A stretch of DNA of 64,000 nucleotides. It comes from Bacillota bacterium (GTDB lineage Bacteria; Bacillota; UBA4882; UBA8346). Below the pieces are notes generated by a model, which was not told the origin of the DNA, did not search any database, and saw only the letters and a list, made by a program, of their open reading frames with translations. The stretch's first letter is position 1, and each line of letters starts with the position of its first letter. Location: the NCBI GenBank assembly GCA_023426245.1, contig JAFABB010000051.1, positions 262,237 to 326,236 of the forward strand, written 5' to 3'. Made by a program: the position numbers and the translations under genes. Below, piece after piece: positions 26,622 to 35,606 of the stretch.

Positions 26622-27290
26622 ATGGAGATATCGCACAACATCGTAAAGTTGTTCGGGATTGAGTTTAATTTATGGATGGCCATCATGTCTTGGGTGGTAA
26701 TGGCGGTTTTAATCTTGATCGCTTGGTTTGCCTCCCGTAACCTCAGCTGGATTCCTAAGGGTTGGCAAAATGTTATGGAATACTTTATTGAGTTCATTCA
26801 AAACTTGATAAAGGGAAGCTTTGGTGAATCCGGCGTCAAATACACTTATTTTTTCGGTTCGTTGTTTTTGTTCATTCTCATCTCGAATATGTTGGGATTA
26901 GTTCCTGGATTTCAGTCGCCGACCCGTGATATAAACATTACTGCCAGTCTGGCAATTATATGGTTGGTCTGGATGCAATATGTAGCAATTCGCGAGAATG
27001 GAATCAAAGGATATTTTAAGCATTACATCGAACCGTTCCCACCTTTTGTCCTCATTCACCTTTTGGAAATGTGTACCCGTCCACTGACTCTTGCAATGCG
27101 GTTGTTTGGAAATATTTTTGCCGGTGAGATCCTGCTGGAGACTTTAACCAAGCAATTCAAGTATATCGTGCCTGATTTATGGATTTTTATCAGTATTGCG
27201 ATTGGAGCGATTCAGGCTTTTATTTTTACCGTATTAACTGTATCCTATACGGGTCTATCCGTATCACACGAGGATAAATCAGCACACTAA
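26622..27290 (+). CDS. atpB: ATP synthase Fo subunit a
   Basis: 222 residues, about six membrane helices. The essential Arg of the proton half-channels lies in TLAMRLFGNIFAGEILL (about residue 158), and the last helix has the usual SYTGLSVSHE end. Subunit a works with the c-ring to turn ion flow into rotation. GGAGAG precedes the ATG. Confidence 0.95.
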   Translation: MEISHNIVKLFGIEFNLWMAIMSWVVMAVLILIAWFASRNLSWIPKGWQNVMEYFIEFIQNLIKGSFGESGVKYTYFFGSLFLFILISNMLGLVPGFQSPTRDINITASLAIIWLVWMQYVAIRENGIKGYFKHYIEPFPPFVLIHLLEMCTRPLTLAMRLFGNIFAGEILLETLTKQFKYIVPDLWIFISIAIGAIQAFIFTVLTVSYTGLSVSHEDKSAH

Positions 27291-27314
27291 TTAAATTAAA
27301 CAGGGGTGATTTTC

Positions 27315-27545
27315 TTGACAGCAAGTATGATTTTTGCAATTGTAGTAGGAGTTATTTGTCTGGGTTCAAGTTTTGCAGCAGCATTTGGCGATGCTAAAGT
27401 TATTTCTACCGCTATCGAAGGGATGGCTCGTCAACCTGAAGTACAAGGCCAATTATTGGTATCCATGTTAATTGGTAGCGGCTTGGTTGAAGCTGTTCCG
27501 ATTATTTCCATTGTTATGGCATTTATCTTATTGGGCAGAATTTAA
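27315..27545 (+). CDS. atpE: ATP synthase Fo subunit c
   Basis: 76 residues, two helices joined by the polar loop ARQPE. The ion-carrying Glu lies in GLVEAVPII with no Ser/Thr after it and no Gln in helix 1, so it is predicted to carry protons, not sodium. The helix-1 packing motif, GxGxGxG in most species, reads AAAFGDA (AxAxGxA). TTG at 27315 is preferred, with AGGGGTG 6 bases before it; GTG 27306 and ATG 27327 are alternatives. Confidence 0.93.
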   Translation: MTASMIFAIVVGVICLGSSFAAAFGDAKVISTAIEGMARQPEVQGQLLVSMLIGSGLVEAVPIISIVMAFILLGRI

Positions 27546-27624
27546 ACTGTTTCACAAAAGTTTAAACCAAACTTGACAGCAAATTATTTACCTATTGTAA
27601 AACATTAGGTAAGGAGGTCTTTTG

Positions 27625-28116
27625 ATGGAAATCCGAATAATTCCCGGGACATTTATCATCATGGTCATTAATTTTATCATATTGATGATTGTCCTGGTAC
27701 GCCTCCTTTACCGGCCCCTTCAGGGTATGCTGGAGCAGCGTAAACAAAAAATAAGCAACGATTTAAACGAAGCTCAAAAATCCAAGGAAATCTGGGAACA
27801 GAAACAACGGGAAGCTAAATTGGTTCTTGAGAAGGCTAGCGCTGAAGCATCTCAAATGGTTGATAATGCCCGGGCTGAGGCAGAACATGTGCGGGAAGGA
27901 ATTATCAATAAAGCCCGTCAGGAAGCCGAAGATTTGCGTCAACGGAACCAAGCCGAGATTGAACGGGCCAAGAAAGCCGCTCAGGATGAATTGCGGGATG
28001 GAGCGGTCAAGTTAGCTATTTCAGCTGCCTCAAAGGTAATCGGTGATAAAATGACCGTTGATATTAACGAATCCTTGGTTCGTGGGGTCCTTAACTCAAT
28101 CGAGAAAGGGGCTTAA
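27625..28116 (+). CDS. atpF: ATP synthase Fo subunit b
   Basis: 163 residues: one N-terminal membrane helix (FIIMVINFIILMIVLVRLLY) and a long charged, Ala-rich coiled coil that forms the stator stalk. AAGGAGG stands 7 bases before ATG 27625. A weak promoter-like TTGACA-17-TGTAAA lies at 27573-27601 in the gap after atpE, which may add internal transcription. Confidence 0.93.
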   Translation: MEIRIIPGTFIIMVINFIILMIVLVRLLYRPLQGMLEQRKQKISNDLNEAQKSKEIWEQKQREAKLVLEKASAEASQMVDNARAEAEHVREGIINKARQEAEDLRQRNQAEIERAKKAAQDELRDGAVKLAISAASKVIGDKMTVDINESLVRGVLNSIEKGA

Positions 28117-28118
28117 CA

Positions 28119-28679
28119 ATGCATTCTCAGGCAGCCTTAAATTATGGCCGGGCTATGGTGGAACTCGCCAAAGAGAAAAATATTATCGACCCGTTACTCG
28201 TTGTTGCCGGAGATTTGATCGAAAATTTACAATTGGTTGAATTACGGGATTTTCTAAAACATCCTAATGTACCGGTAACTGCGAAAAGGGAAATTTTACA
28301 ACGCTTGATGGCTAAAAATAAACCTCCCAAAGAGTTTGTTAACTTTTTAAATTTGATTTTCGAGCGACGGCGGGAAAATTTATTATTACCGATTTTAGAA
28401 TCCGTTGTGGATCAGGCCTTAAAGGTCCAAGGATATCAAGTTGTAGAATTAATTTCGGCTTTACCTTTCTCGGAAGAAAAACGTAATTCTATCGGTCAGG
28501 CTTTGGAAAAAGCTTGGCATACCAAGGTTTCTCTACAATATAGGGAAAACCCCAATTTAATTGGTGGGATTATTATTAGACGCGGTGATGAGTTGATTGA
28601 TGGTTCGTTGTCAGGGCAATTGAATGCCTTGAAGCGTTTGTTAATTACGGAAACTGATATCGCTGCGGAATTATCTTAG
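28119..28679 (+). CDS. atpH: ATP synthase F1 subunit delta
   Basis: 186 residues joining the stator stalk to the F1 head. N-terminal helical domain (AALNYGRAMVELAKEKN) and C-terminal segment with PNLIGGIIIRRGDELIDGSLSGQL, the family signature. The ATG follows the atpF stop by two bases, implying coupling. Confidence 0.93.
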   Translation: MHSQAALNYGRAMVELAKEKNIIDPLLVVAGDLIENLQLVELRDFLKHPNVPVTAKREILQRLMAKNKPPKEFVNFLNLIFERRRENLLLPILESVVDQALKVQGYQVVELISALPFSEEKRNSIGQALEKAWHTKVSLQYRENPNLIGGIIIRRGDELIDGSLSGQLNALKRLLITETDIAAELS

Positions 28680-28694
28680 TAAAGGACGATAACC

Positions 28695-30209
28695 ATGCGC
28701 TTTGCTACTGACGAAATCATTGCAGTTCTAAAGGAACAAATAGACAAGTATCAACTTGATTTTGAGGCCCAGGAAACCGGTACTGTACTTGAAGTTGGAG
28801 ATGGTATCGCCCGTATTTACGGCTTGGAAAAGGCGATGATGGGCGAGCTCTTGGAATTTCCAAACCAGGTTTATGGAATGGCTTTAAATCTTGAAGAAGA
28901 TAATGTGGGATGTGTCTTATTCGGATCGGAGACTCTCATCAAAGAGGGCGATCTGGTTAAGAGGACCAATCGTGTTGTGGAAGTCCCGGTCGGTGATGCG
29001 ATGATTGGACGGGTAGTCAATCCGCTGGGTGAGTCCATCGACGGAAAGGGACCTGTAAAAACCACACAGACACGTCCGGCAGAACGGATAGCTCCCGGTA
29101 TCTCCAAAAGGGAACCGGTTAAGGTCCCGCTTCAAACCGGACTGAAGGCAATCGATGCCTTAATCCCGATTGGTCGCGGCCAACGTGAGTTAATCATTGG
29201 AGACCGTCAAACTGGGAAAACGGCCATTGCTATTGATGCGATCCTAAACCAAAAAGATACCGGCGTCATTTGTATTTATGTATGTATCGGACAGAAAACT
29301 TCAACATTAGCTCAGATTGTTCAGACTTTAGAGAGTAAAGGGGCTATGAAATATTCGCTTGTGGTGGCGGCTACAGCCAGTGATACGGCTCCCTTGCAGT
29401 ATTTGGCTCCTTTTTCAGGATGCGCCATTGGTGAATATTTTATGGAACAGGGTAAAGATGTTTTAGTCATTTATGATGACTTATCAAAGCATGCGATTGC
29501 TTATCGTTCCATGTCTTTGCTGCTAAGACGTCCCCCAGGACGTGAAGCTTATCCTGGGGATGTATTCTATTTGCATTCCCGTTTGCTGGAACGGGCCGTT
29601 AAGTTGAATGCAGCCAATGGCGGTGGTTCTCTAACGGCGCTACCGATTGTCGAGACTCAGGCGGGAGATGTTTCCGCTTATATTCCGACCAACGTTATCT
29701 CTATTACCGATGGTCAGATTATTTTGGGAACCGAATTGTTCTTCAGTGGTGTGCGACCAGCTGTGAATGTGGGTTTGTCCGTTTCCCGCGTTGGCGGTGA
29801 TGCGCAAATCAAGGCCGTAAAACAAGTGGCAGGCCGTTTACGGTTGGACTTGGCGCAGTACCGCGCTTTGGAAGCTTTCGCTTCCTTTGGCGCCGATTTG
29901 GATAAAGTATCCAAGGCCCAATTGGCACGGGGTGCCCGGATTATTGAAGTGTTGAAGCAAGAACAATATAAGCCAATGAACGTTTTCCAACAAGTTGCGG
30001 TTATTTATGCAGTGACCAACGGTTACATGGATGATGTGGAAATTCCTGAAATTAAGCGTTTTGAAAAGGACTTTTTACACTTTATGCAATCGGAAGGAGA
30101 ATCTTTCTATCAAAAGATATCCGAAAAACTGGCTTTCAATGACGAACTCACGGCTGAATTGAAAAATTTAATTTGCCGGTTTAAAGAACGTTTTAAAGCT
30201 ACTTCCTAA
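28695..30209 (+). CDS. atpA: ATP synthase F1 subunit alpha
   Basis: 504 residues, full length. The non-catalytic nucleotide site has GDRQTGKTAIAID (about 170-182); other marks are the N-terminal beta barrel GTVLEVGDGIARIYGL, VIYDDLSKHAIAYRSMSLLLRRPPGREAYPGD-type signature region and the GVRPAVNVGLSVSRVGG segment. The 114-base gap to atpG has no gene. Confidence 0.97.
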   Translation: MRFATDEIIAVLKEQIDKYQLDFEAQETGTVLEVGDGIARIYGLEKAMMGELLEFPNQVYGMALNLEEDNVGCVLFGSETLIKEGDLVKRTNRVVEVPVGDAMIGRVVNPLGESIDGKGPVKTTQTRPAERIAPGISKREPVKVPLQTGLKAIDALIPIGRGQRELIIGDRQTGKTAIAIDAILNQKDTGVICIYVCIGQKTSTLAQIVQTLESKGAMKYSLVVAATASDTAPLQYLAPFSGCAIGEYFMEQGKDVLVIYDDLSKHAIAYRSMSLLLRRPPGREAYPGDVFYLHSRLLERAVKLNAANGGGSLTALPIVETQAGDVSAYIPTNVISITDGQIILGTELFFSGVRPAVNVGLSVSRVGGDAQIKAVKQVAGRLRLDLAQYRALEAFASFGADLDKVSKAQLARGARIIEVLKQEQYKPMNVFQQVAVIYAVTNGYMDDVEIPEIKRFEKDFLHFMQSEGESFYQKISEKLAFNDELTAELKNLICRFKERFKATS

Positions 30210-30341
30210 TTGCTATTCATTATGGGTGATAGTATTTTGAATGATTGTTTACTCAGTTATTGAGTTGCTCTTTTGAGATTGCCATTCTCGAAGCCAAATA
30301 GTAAAAAGCTTTTAAAATAATTTTTGACTGAAGGTATGTTG

Positions 30342-31208
30342 ATGGCAACGATTCGTGATCTGCGTATTAAGATTAAATCCACTAAAAATATTCAGCAAAT
30401 AACGAAGGCGATGAAAATGGTTGCAACGGCCCGCCTCAAAAGGGCTCAGCAACAATTAGAATCTACACGCCCTTATGCGCGTAAAATTGCTGAAGTAACT
30501 TTAGATTTGGCTTCTCTGACTCCTTGGTCCTTTAACCCTCTACTCAGACAGCATCGAAAAGCAAAGCGGGTATTAATTCTCGTTTTTACCGGAGATCGGG
30601 GCATGGCTGGCGGTTTTCACCAAAAAATTGCCGACGGTGCCTATCAGTTCAGTCTAAAGTTTCAGGACCAGGCGGAAGTTTCTTTTTATCTTTTGGGTTC
30701 AAAAGGGTATCAACGGTTTGCCTCACGGAAAATTGGGGTTTATAAAAGATTTCCTTTAGGGGTAACAGGAATTCCCTATACAGAAGTTCAAAAATTGGCC
30801 AGGGAATTATCGGAGTTTTATTTGAATGAAGAATTTGACCAAATTTATCTCTATTATTCGAAATTTTATTCGACTGTTACTCAAAAACCTAGAGCTTTTC
30901 AACTTCTGCCGATTGATCCGTCAAAGGCCCGTTTAAAAGAGGAACATGGTCTGTTTATTTTCGAACCGAATCAGGAAAGCATCTTGGATAATATATTGCC
31001 GCGTTATATCGAAAGCGAGATCTACCGGGCTTTCCTGGAGACTGAGGTCGGTGAATTAGGGGCCAGAATGACGGCTATGTCTTCAGCCACGGATAATGCC
31101 GGCGAGTTGATTGAACGTTATCAACTTCAAATGAACCGGATTCGACAAAGCCAGATTACCACGGAAATTGCTGAAATCGTTGGCGGAGCCGAGGCGCTTA
31201 AAGCTTAA
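30342..31208 (+). CDS. atpG: ATP synthase F1 subunit gamma
   Basis: 288 residues forming the central rotor shaft. The N-terminal helix is MATIRDLRIKIKSTKNIQQ and the C-terminal helix has ARMTAMSSATDNAGELI and RQSQITTEIAEIVGGAEAL, both canonical. ATG 30342 with AAGGT upstream is chosen; TTG 30324 would add six residues. Confidence 0.96.
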   Translation: MATIRDLRIKIKSTKNIQQITKAMKMVATARLKRAQQQLESTRPYARKIAEVTLDLASLTPWSFNPLLRQHRKAKRVLILVFTGDRGMAGGFHQKIADGAYQFSLKFQDQAEVSFYLLGSKGYQRFASRKIGVYKRFPLGVTGIPYTEVQKLARELSEFYLNEEFDQIYLYYSKFYSTVTQKPRAFQLLPIDPSKARLKEEHGLFIFEPNQESILDNILPRYIESEIYRAFLETEVGELGARMTAMSSATDNAGELIERYQLQMNRIRQSQITTEIAEIVGGAEALKA

Positions 31209-31308
31209 CATCATCATGCGGTATTGAATTTTTGCCGGAGTGTTCGGCTTTCCTCAAAAATATATTCAAGATAATATATTAAATTTCTCAAAATAGGGGG
31301 CTTTTTTG

Positions 31309-32739
31309 ATGGCAACTGGCCGCATCGTTCAAATTATCGGACCTGTTCTAGACATTGAGTTTCTGCCGGAAGAGATTCCCGATATTAATACTGCTGTAAC
31401 TGTAAAATATCAGGTGGGCAATGATACAAGAAATGTTGTATCCGAAGTTATGCATCAATTGGGGAACAATCAAGTCCGTTGTGTGGCCTTAAGTTCAACG
31501 GACGGTTTAATCCGGGGCATGGAAGCCTATAGTGATAATAAACCGATTACGGTTCCGGTTGGCCGCGAGGTACTGGGAAGAATCTTCAATGTGGTCGGCG
31601 ACGTTGTCGATGATGGTCCGGCAGTAAAAGCTTCCCATAGCTTGCCGATTCACCGAAAAGCTCCAAGCTATGAAGAACAAGCCACGGCACAACAAATGCT
31701 GGAAACAGGAATCAAAGTTGTCGACTTGCTCGCTCCTTATCCAAAAGGCGGTAAGGTTGGGTTATTTGGCGGCGCCGGCGTTGGAAAAACCGTTATTATT
31801 ATGGAATTAATTCATAATATTGCGACTCAACACGGTGGATATTCTGTTTTCACAGGAGTTGGCGAACGGACCCGTGAAGGAAACAGTCTGTGGCTTGAAA
31901 TGAAGGAATCAGGCGTTATCGACAAGACCGCTCTGGTTTTCGGCCAGATGAATGAACCACCTGGAGCCAGACTCCGGGTCGCCTTAACCGGACTCACCAT
32001 GGCAGAATATTTCCGTGATAGTGAAAATCAGGATGTTTTGCTTTTTATCGATAATATTTTCCGTTTCACTCAGGCGGGATCGGAAGTTTCGGCGCTTCTT
32101 GGCCGGATTCCCTCGGCGGTTGGTTATCAACCGACTCTGGCAACGGAAATGGGCGCTTTACAGGAACGGATTACATCAACCAAAAACGGTTCCATCACTT
32201 CTATTCAGGCAATTTATGTTCCGGCTGATGACTACACCGATCCGGCGCCGGCTACGGCTTTTACCCATCTTGATGCCACAACTAACCTTGAGCGGCGTAT
32301 CGTGGATAAGGGAATTTATCCGGCGGTAGATCCTTTGGCTTCCACATCGCGTCTGCTGACACCGGAAGCTGTTGGTGAAGAACATTATCAAGTAGCCCGG
32401 AGAGTGCAGGAAACATTACAGCGGTACAATGAATTACAGGATGTTATCGCGATTTTGGGCATGGATGAGCTTAGCGATGTCGATAAGTTGACAGTTTCCA
32501 GAGCCAGAAAGCTGGAACGTTTCTTATCCCAGCCCTTCCATGTTGCGGAACAATTCACCCAAATACCCGGGAAATATGTACCGATTGCCGAAACCATCCG
32601 TGGATTTAAAGAGATTTTAGACGGTAAACATGATGATCTTCCGGAAGCCGCTTTTTATATGGTAGGAACAATTGAAGAAGCGGTGGAACAAGGCAAGAAA
32701 ATGATGGCAGATTCTGCTGGAGCTGGGGAGAAGAAATAA
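31309..32739 (+). CDS. atpD: ATP synthase F1 subunit beta
   Basis: 476 residues, the catalytic subunit. P-loop GGAGVGKTVIIMEL (about 155-168), GERTREG, the catalytic-region ALTGLTMAEYFRD, LLFIDNIFRFTQAGSEVSALLGR and PSAVGYQPTLATEMG are all intact. GGGGG precedes ATG 31309. Just upstream, AATATATT occurs twice around a 6-base spacer (about 31260-31281), a small AT-rich hairpin of unclear use. Confidence 0.98.
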   Translation: MATGRIVQIIGPVLDIEFLPEEIPDINTAVTVKYQVGNDTRNVVSEVMHQLGNNQVRCVALSSTDGLIRGMEAYSDNKPITVPVGREVLGRIFNVVGDVVDDGPAVKASHSLPIHRKAPSYEEQATAQQMLETGIKVVDLLAPYPKGGKVGLFGGAGVGKTVIIMELIHNIATQHGGYSVFTGVGERTREGNSLWLEMKESGVIDKTALVFGQMNEPPGARLRVALTGLTMAEYFRDSENQDVLLFIDNIFRFTQAGSEVSALLGRIPSAVGYQPTLATEMGALQERITSTKNGSITSIQAIYVPADDYTDPAPATAFTHLDATTNLERRIVDKGIYPAVDPLASTSRLLTPEAVGEEHYQVARRVQETLQRYNELQDVIAILGMDELSDVDKLTVSRARKLERFLSQPFHVAEQFTQIPGKYVPIAETIRGFKEILDGKHDDLPEAAFYMVGTIEEAVEQGKKMMADSAGAGEKK

Positions 32740-33158
32740 TGAGCAATCAAATTATGCTCGAAGTCGTCACTCCGCACCGACTTGAATTGCAAAAAAAAGT
32801 GGATTATGTTGTGGCTCCCACAATCGATGGAATCGTCGGGGTATTGCCCGGGCATATTCGGTTGATTACCCAACTTGCTACCGGTGTACTCCGCTATGAA
32901 ATTGACGGCAAAAATAGCTTTATGGCGGTCAGTGAAGGATTTATGGAGGTAACTCCTGAAAAAGTTATCATTCTTGCTGAGGCCGCCGACTTGCCGGAGA
33001 ATGTCGATGTTGAGCAGGCCCTGGAGGAAAAACGTCGGGCTGAGGAGGCACTTCGTCATTCGTTAACCGAAAAAATCAATTATAATCAGACCGAGATTAC
33101 CTTGGCCAGAGCTATTAATAAAATTGAAGTGGCCAAAAAATATGGTGAAAATAAATAG
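32739..33158 (+). CDS. atpC: ATP synthase F1 subunit epsilon
   Basis: 139 residues: N-terminal beta sandwich (IMLEVVTPHRLELQKKVDYV, GVLPGHIRLITQL) and a C-terminal two-helix domain (EEKRRAEEALRHSL...) that regulates ATP hydrolysis. The ATG overlaps the atpD stop (TAATG). It ends the atp operon. No terminator was seen before the metK promoter. Confidence 0.95.
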   Translation: MSNQIMLEVVTPHRLELQKKVDYVVAPTIDGIVGVLPGHIRLITQLATGVLRYEIDGKNSFMAVSEGFMEVTPEKVIILAEAADLPENVDVEQALEEKRRAEEALRHSLTEKINYNQTEITLARAINKIEVAKKYGENK

Positions 33159-33181
33159 TCTTTTTGGACAGCATTTTAGGT

Positions 33182-33210
33182 TTGACAAACAACGAGCGGT
33201 TGGTTATAAT
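33182..33210 (+). promoter_or_regulatory. Consensus sigma-A promoter of metK
   Basis: TTGACA and TATAAT, both perfect, are separated by 17 bases. Transcription should start near 33217, some 20 bases before the riboswitch. Confidence 0.9.
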
Positions 33211-33234
33211 TTTATTGAAATTGATCAACTTAAT

Positions 33235-33404
33235 ACTCATCCAGAGAGGTGGAGGGAAACGGCCCGATGAAACCCGACAACCCGATTGGTATTGCTTCCT
33301 TTGATTGTTTGGAGGCAATAACAGTGTTTGGGTGCCAATTCCCCAGAAATTTCTGGAAGATGAGAATGATTTTAACCCCTTCATCTTCGGAGGGGTATTT
33401 ATTT
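33235..33404 (+). promoter_or_regulatory. SAM-I (S-box) riboswitch with terminator, upstream of metK
   Basis: P1 is formed by CTCATC (33236-33241) and GATGAG (33359-33364). Between them are the S-box core blocks AGAGAGGTGGAGGGA, GGCCCGATGAAACCC and CAACC, with P3/P4 arms GGTGCCAATT. The expression platform follows: ACCCCT (33375-33380) pairs with AGGGGT (33391-33396), then ATTTATTTT. High S-adenosylmethionine is expected to favour P1 and the terminator, lowering metK expression. One core position differs from the common CCCGGCAACC (it reads CCCGACAACC). Confidence 0.95.
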
Positions 33405-33423
33405 TATATGGAGGTGTTTGAAG

Positions 33424-34602
33424 ATGGAAAGACGTTTATTTACATCCGAGTCGGTAACGGAGGGGCATCCCGATAAGATCTGCGATCAAATTTCCGATGC
33501 CGTTCTTGATGCTATTTTTGCGGAAGATCCACAGTCGCGGGTCGCCTGTGAATGTGCCGTTACCACCGGTATGGTGTTGGTCATGGGGGAAATTACCACC
33601 AATTGTTATGTGGATATACCGAAAGTAGTGCGGCAAACCATCCGGGAGATTGGCTATACCCGGGCGAAATACGGTTTTGATTGCGACACTTGCGCGATTT
33701 TAACCTCTATTGACGAACAATCGGCTGATATCGCTTTAGGAGTTGATAAAGCTCTTGAAGCCAAAAACGGTGAGATGAACGATAAGGAGATCGAAGCAAT
33801 AGGAGCAGGGGATCAGGGCATGGTCTTTGGTTATGCTTGTGATGAGACGCCGGAATATATGCCGATGCCGATCGCTCTGGCCCACCAATTGACACGGAAA
33901 CTGTCCGAAGTCAGGAAAAGTGGAGAGCTTAATTATTTACGGCCTGACGGTAAGAGCCAGGTTACAGTGGAATACGATGATGGAGTGCCGGTTCGCGTCG
34001 ATACCGTTATTATTTCCAGCCAGCATGACTCGGCAGTCACTCATGACCAAATTGAAAAAGATATTATCGAAACGGTAATTAAAAAGGTAATACCAGGGAA
34101 GATGATCGATGGAAACAGCCGGTTTTTAGTAAATCCCACCGGACGTTTTGTTGTGGGAGGACCCCAAGGGGATTCCGGACTGACCGGCCGAAAAATCATT
34201 GTTGATACATATGGTGGTATGGCCCGCCATGGTGGAGGAGCATTTTCCGGAAAAGATCCGACGAAGGTCGACCGCTCAGCCGCCTATGCCGCCCGTCACG
34301 CTGCTAAGAATGTAGTAGCCGCGGGACTTGCTAAAAAATGCGAAATTCAGATTGCCTATGCCATTGGAGTGGCTAAGCCCGTATCGATCCTGGTCGATAC
34401 TTTTGGTACTGGGAAAAAATCCGATGAAGAGATTGCGGAATTAGTCAAACAAACCTTTGATTTCAGACCGGCTGCAATTATTCGCGATTTAAATTTGCGC
34501 CGACCGATTTATAAACAAACAGCCGCTTATGGACATTTTGGCAGAAACGATCTGGATCTACCGTGGGAATGTTTAGATAAAGTGGAGATGCTTAAGCGAT
34601 AG
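33424..34602 (+). CDS. metK: S-adenosylmethionine synthetase
   Basis: 392 residues, making SAM from methionine and ATP. Signatures: SVTEGHPDKICDQISDA near the N-terminus, GAGDQGMVFGYA, the P-loop-like GGGAFSGKDPTKVDRSA and the C-terminal AYGHFGRNDLDLPWE. ATG 33424 has GGAGG 9 bases upstream. It is a single-gene unit between the SAM riboswitch and the terminator at 34616, so SAM controls its own synthesis. Confidence 0.98.
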   Translation: MERRLFTSESVTEGHPDKICDQISDAVLDAIFAEDPQSRVACECAVTTGMVLVMGEITTNCYVDIPKVVRQTIREIGYTRAKYGFDCDTCAILTSIDEQSADIALGVDKALEAKNGEMNDKEIEAIGAGDQGMVFGYACDETPEYMPMPIALAHQLTRKLSEVRKSGELNYLRPDGKSQVTVEYDDGVPVRVDTVIISSQHDSAVTHDQIEKDIIETVIKKVIPGKMIDGNSRFLVNPTGRFVVGGPQGDSGLTGRKIIVDTYGGMARHGGGAFSGKDPTKVDRSAAYAARHAAKNVVAAGLAKKCEIQIAYAIGVAKPVSILVDTFGTGKKSDEEIAELVKQTFDFRPAAIIRDLNLRRPIYKQTAAYGHFGRNDLDLPWECLDKVEMLKR

Positions 34603-34615
34603 ACAATAGTGATAT

Positions 34616-34642
34616 AAAAAAACCGGTTCTTCCGGTTTTTTT
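34616..34642 (+). terminator. Rho-independent terminator of metK
   Basis: AAAAACCGG and CCGGTTTTT pair around TTCTT, followed by more T. It lies 14 bases after the metK stop. Confidence 0.9.
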
Positions 34643-34783
34643 ATTTTGGAGAGTTTGTAAATTTTGGATCAGCTAAGGATGGTAAATGTTTTTGAAAAGT
34701 ATAAAGTTCGGAACTGACATTGCCGAAGTTTAATGAGATGAAAGTTTTTTGTAGATGTGATGGACAATTCGAGGTGCGTTTGG

Positions 34784-35443
34784 ATGGCAGTTTATAGACT
34801 GTTTATTGTAGTTGATCTTGTTTCGGGAGGTCAGGGCGTAAAAGAAATACTCAGTTCTCAAAAGGACTTTATGATTCTTGGTGAAGCCCAATTTGGTTTG
34901 GAAACATTGGATAGAATAATCGCTTTGAAACCCGATGTGGTCTTGATTGATACTAATTTGATTGCGGATGACGGATTAGAATTAACGGCTGGGTTGAAAC
35001 AGAAATCACCCTCAGCGAAAGTACTGATCATAACTACAGATACCAACCAGCACCATTTATCAAAAAGTATTAGGGCTGGAGCTCTGGGATATGTTCTCAA
35101 GGATTGTGATTTTTCTGTTCTTTGCGAAGCTATACGGACCGTAGCCCGGGGTGATGCTTATATCCAACCCCGTCTGCTGTCGACTTTGCTGGCTGAATTT
35201 CGGCAATTTTTGTCTGAAGAGAAACAGGTGGTTTTACCGGAACAGTTAGGTTTAACGAATCGGGAATTTGAAATCGTGAACCACATCGCTTGCGGCTCCA
35301 GTAATAAAGAAATTGCCGAACAACTATTTATTAGTGAGAAGACTGTGAAAAATCATGTCAGTAATATTTTGCGCAAAATGGAACTGGAAGATCGTACTCA
35401 AGTTGCGGTTTATGCCTATCGCAAAGGGCTGATTGCTAAATAG
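34784..35443 (+). CDS. LuxR/NarL-type response regulator with incomplete acidic pocket
   Basis: 219 residues. The receiver-like domain has the putative phospho-acceptor Asp56 (VVLIDTNL) and Lys106 (YVLKDCD), but the acidic pair is reduced to Asp11 followed by Leu (VVDLVSGG). Phosphorylation may therefore be weak or absent. The C-terminal LuxR-type HTH is intact: LTNREFEIVNHIACGSSNKEIAEQL and SEKTVKNHVSNIL. GAGGTG lies 8 bases before ATG 34784. No kinase gene is adjacent, so it is an orphan. Confidence 0.88.
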   Translation: MAVYRLFIVVDLVSGGQGVKEILSSQKDFMILGEAQFGLETLDRIIALKPDVVLIDTNLIADDGLELTAGLKQKSPSAKVLIITTDTNQHHLSKSIRAGALGYVLKDCDFSVLCEAIRTVARGDAYIQPRLLSTLLAEFRQFLSEEKQVVLPEQLGLTNREFEIVNHIACGSSNKEIAEQLFISEKTVKNHVSNILRKMELEDRTQVAVYAYRKGLIAK

Positions 35444-35534
35444 TGTATTTTCTAAAGAATGAAGTGGGCATTAATAAAATAATTAACATGGCTCTAATTT
35501 AGAGGCAAATTTTCAATATGGATACTGATTGAAA

Positions 35535-35559
35535 GGCTTTACCCTTCCGGGTAAAGTCT
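35535..35559 (+). terminator. Hairpin after the orphan regulator
   Basis: GGCTTTACCC pairs with GGGTAAAGTC (one G-U) around TTCC. The T tract behind it is broken, so termination would be weak; the reverse strand has a similar limit. Confidence 0.5.
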
Positions 35560-35606
35560 TACTCGTATTTTTGCATATAATGGATGACGGTGGAACTGGG
35601 GAATGA

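Noticed and set aside
27315..27545. Sodium-dependent ATP synthase
   Set aside because: Helix 1 lacks the Gln and helix 2 lacks the Glu-Ser/Thr pair required for sodium binding.
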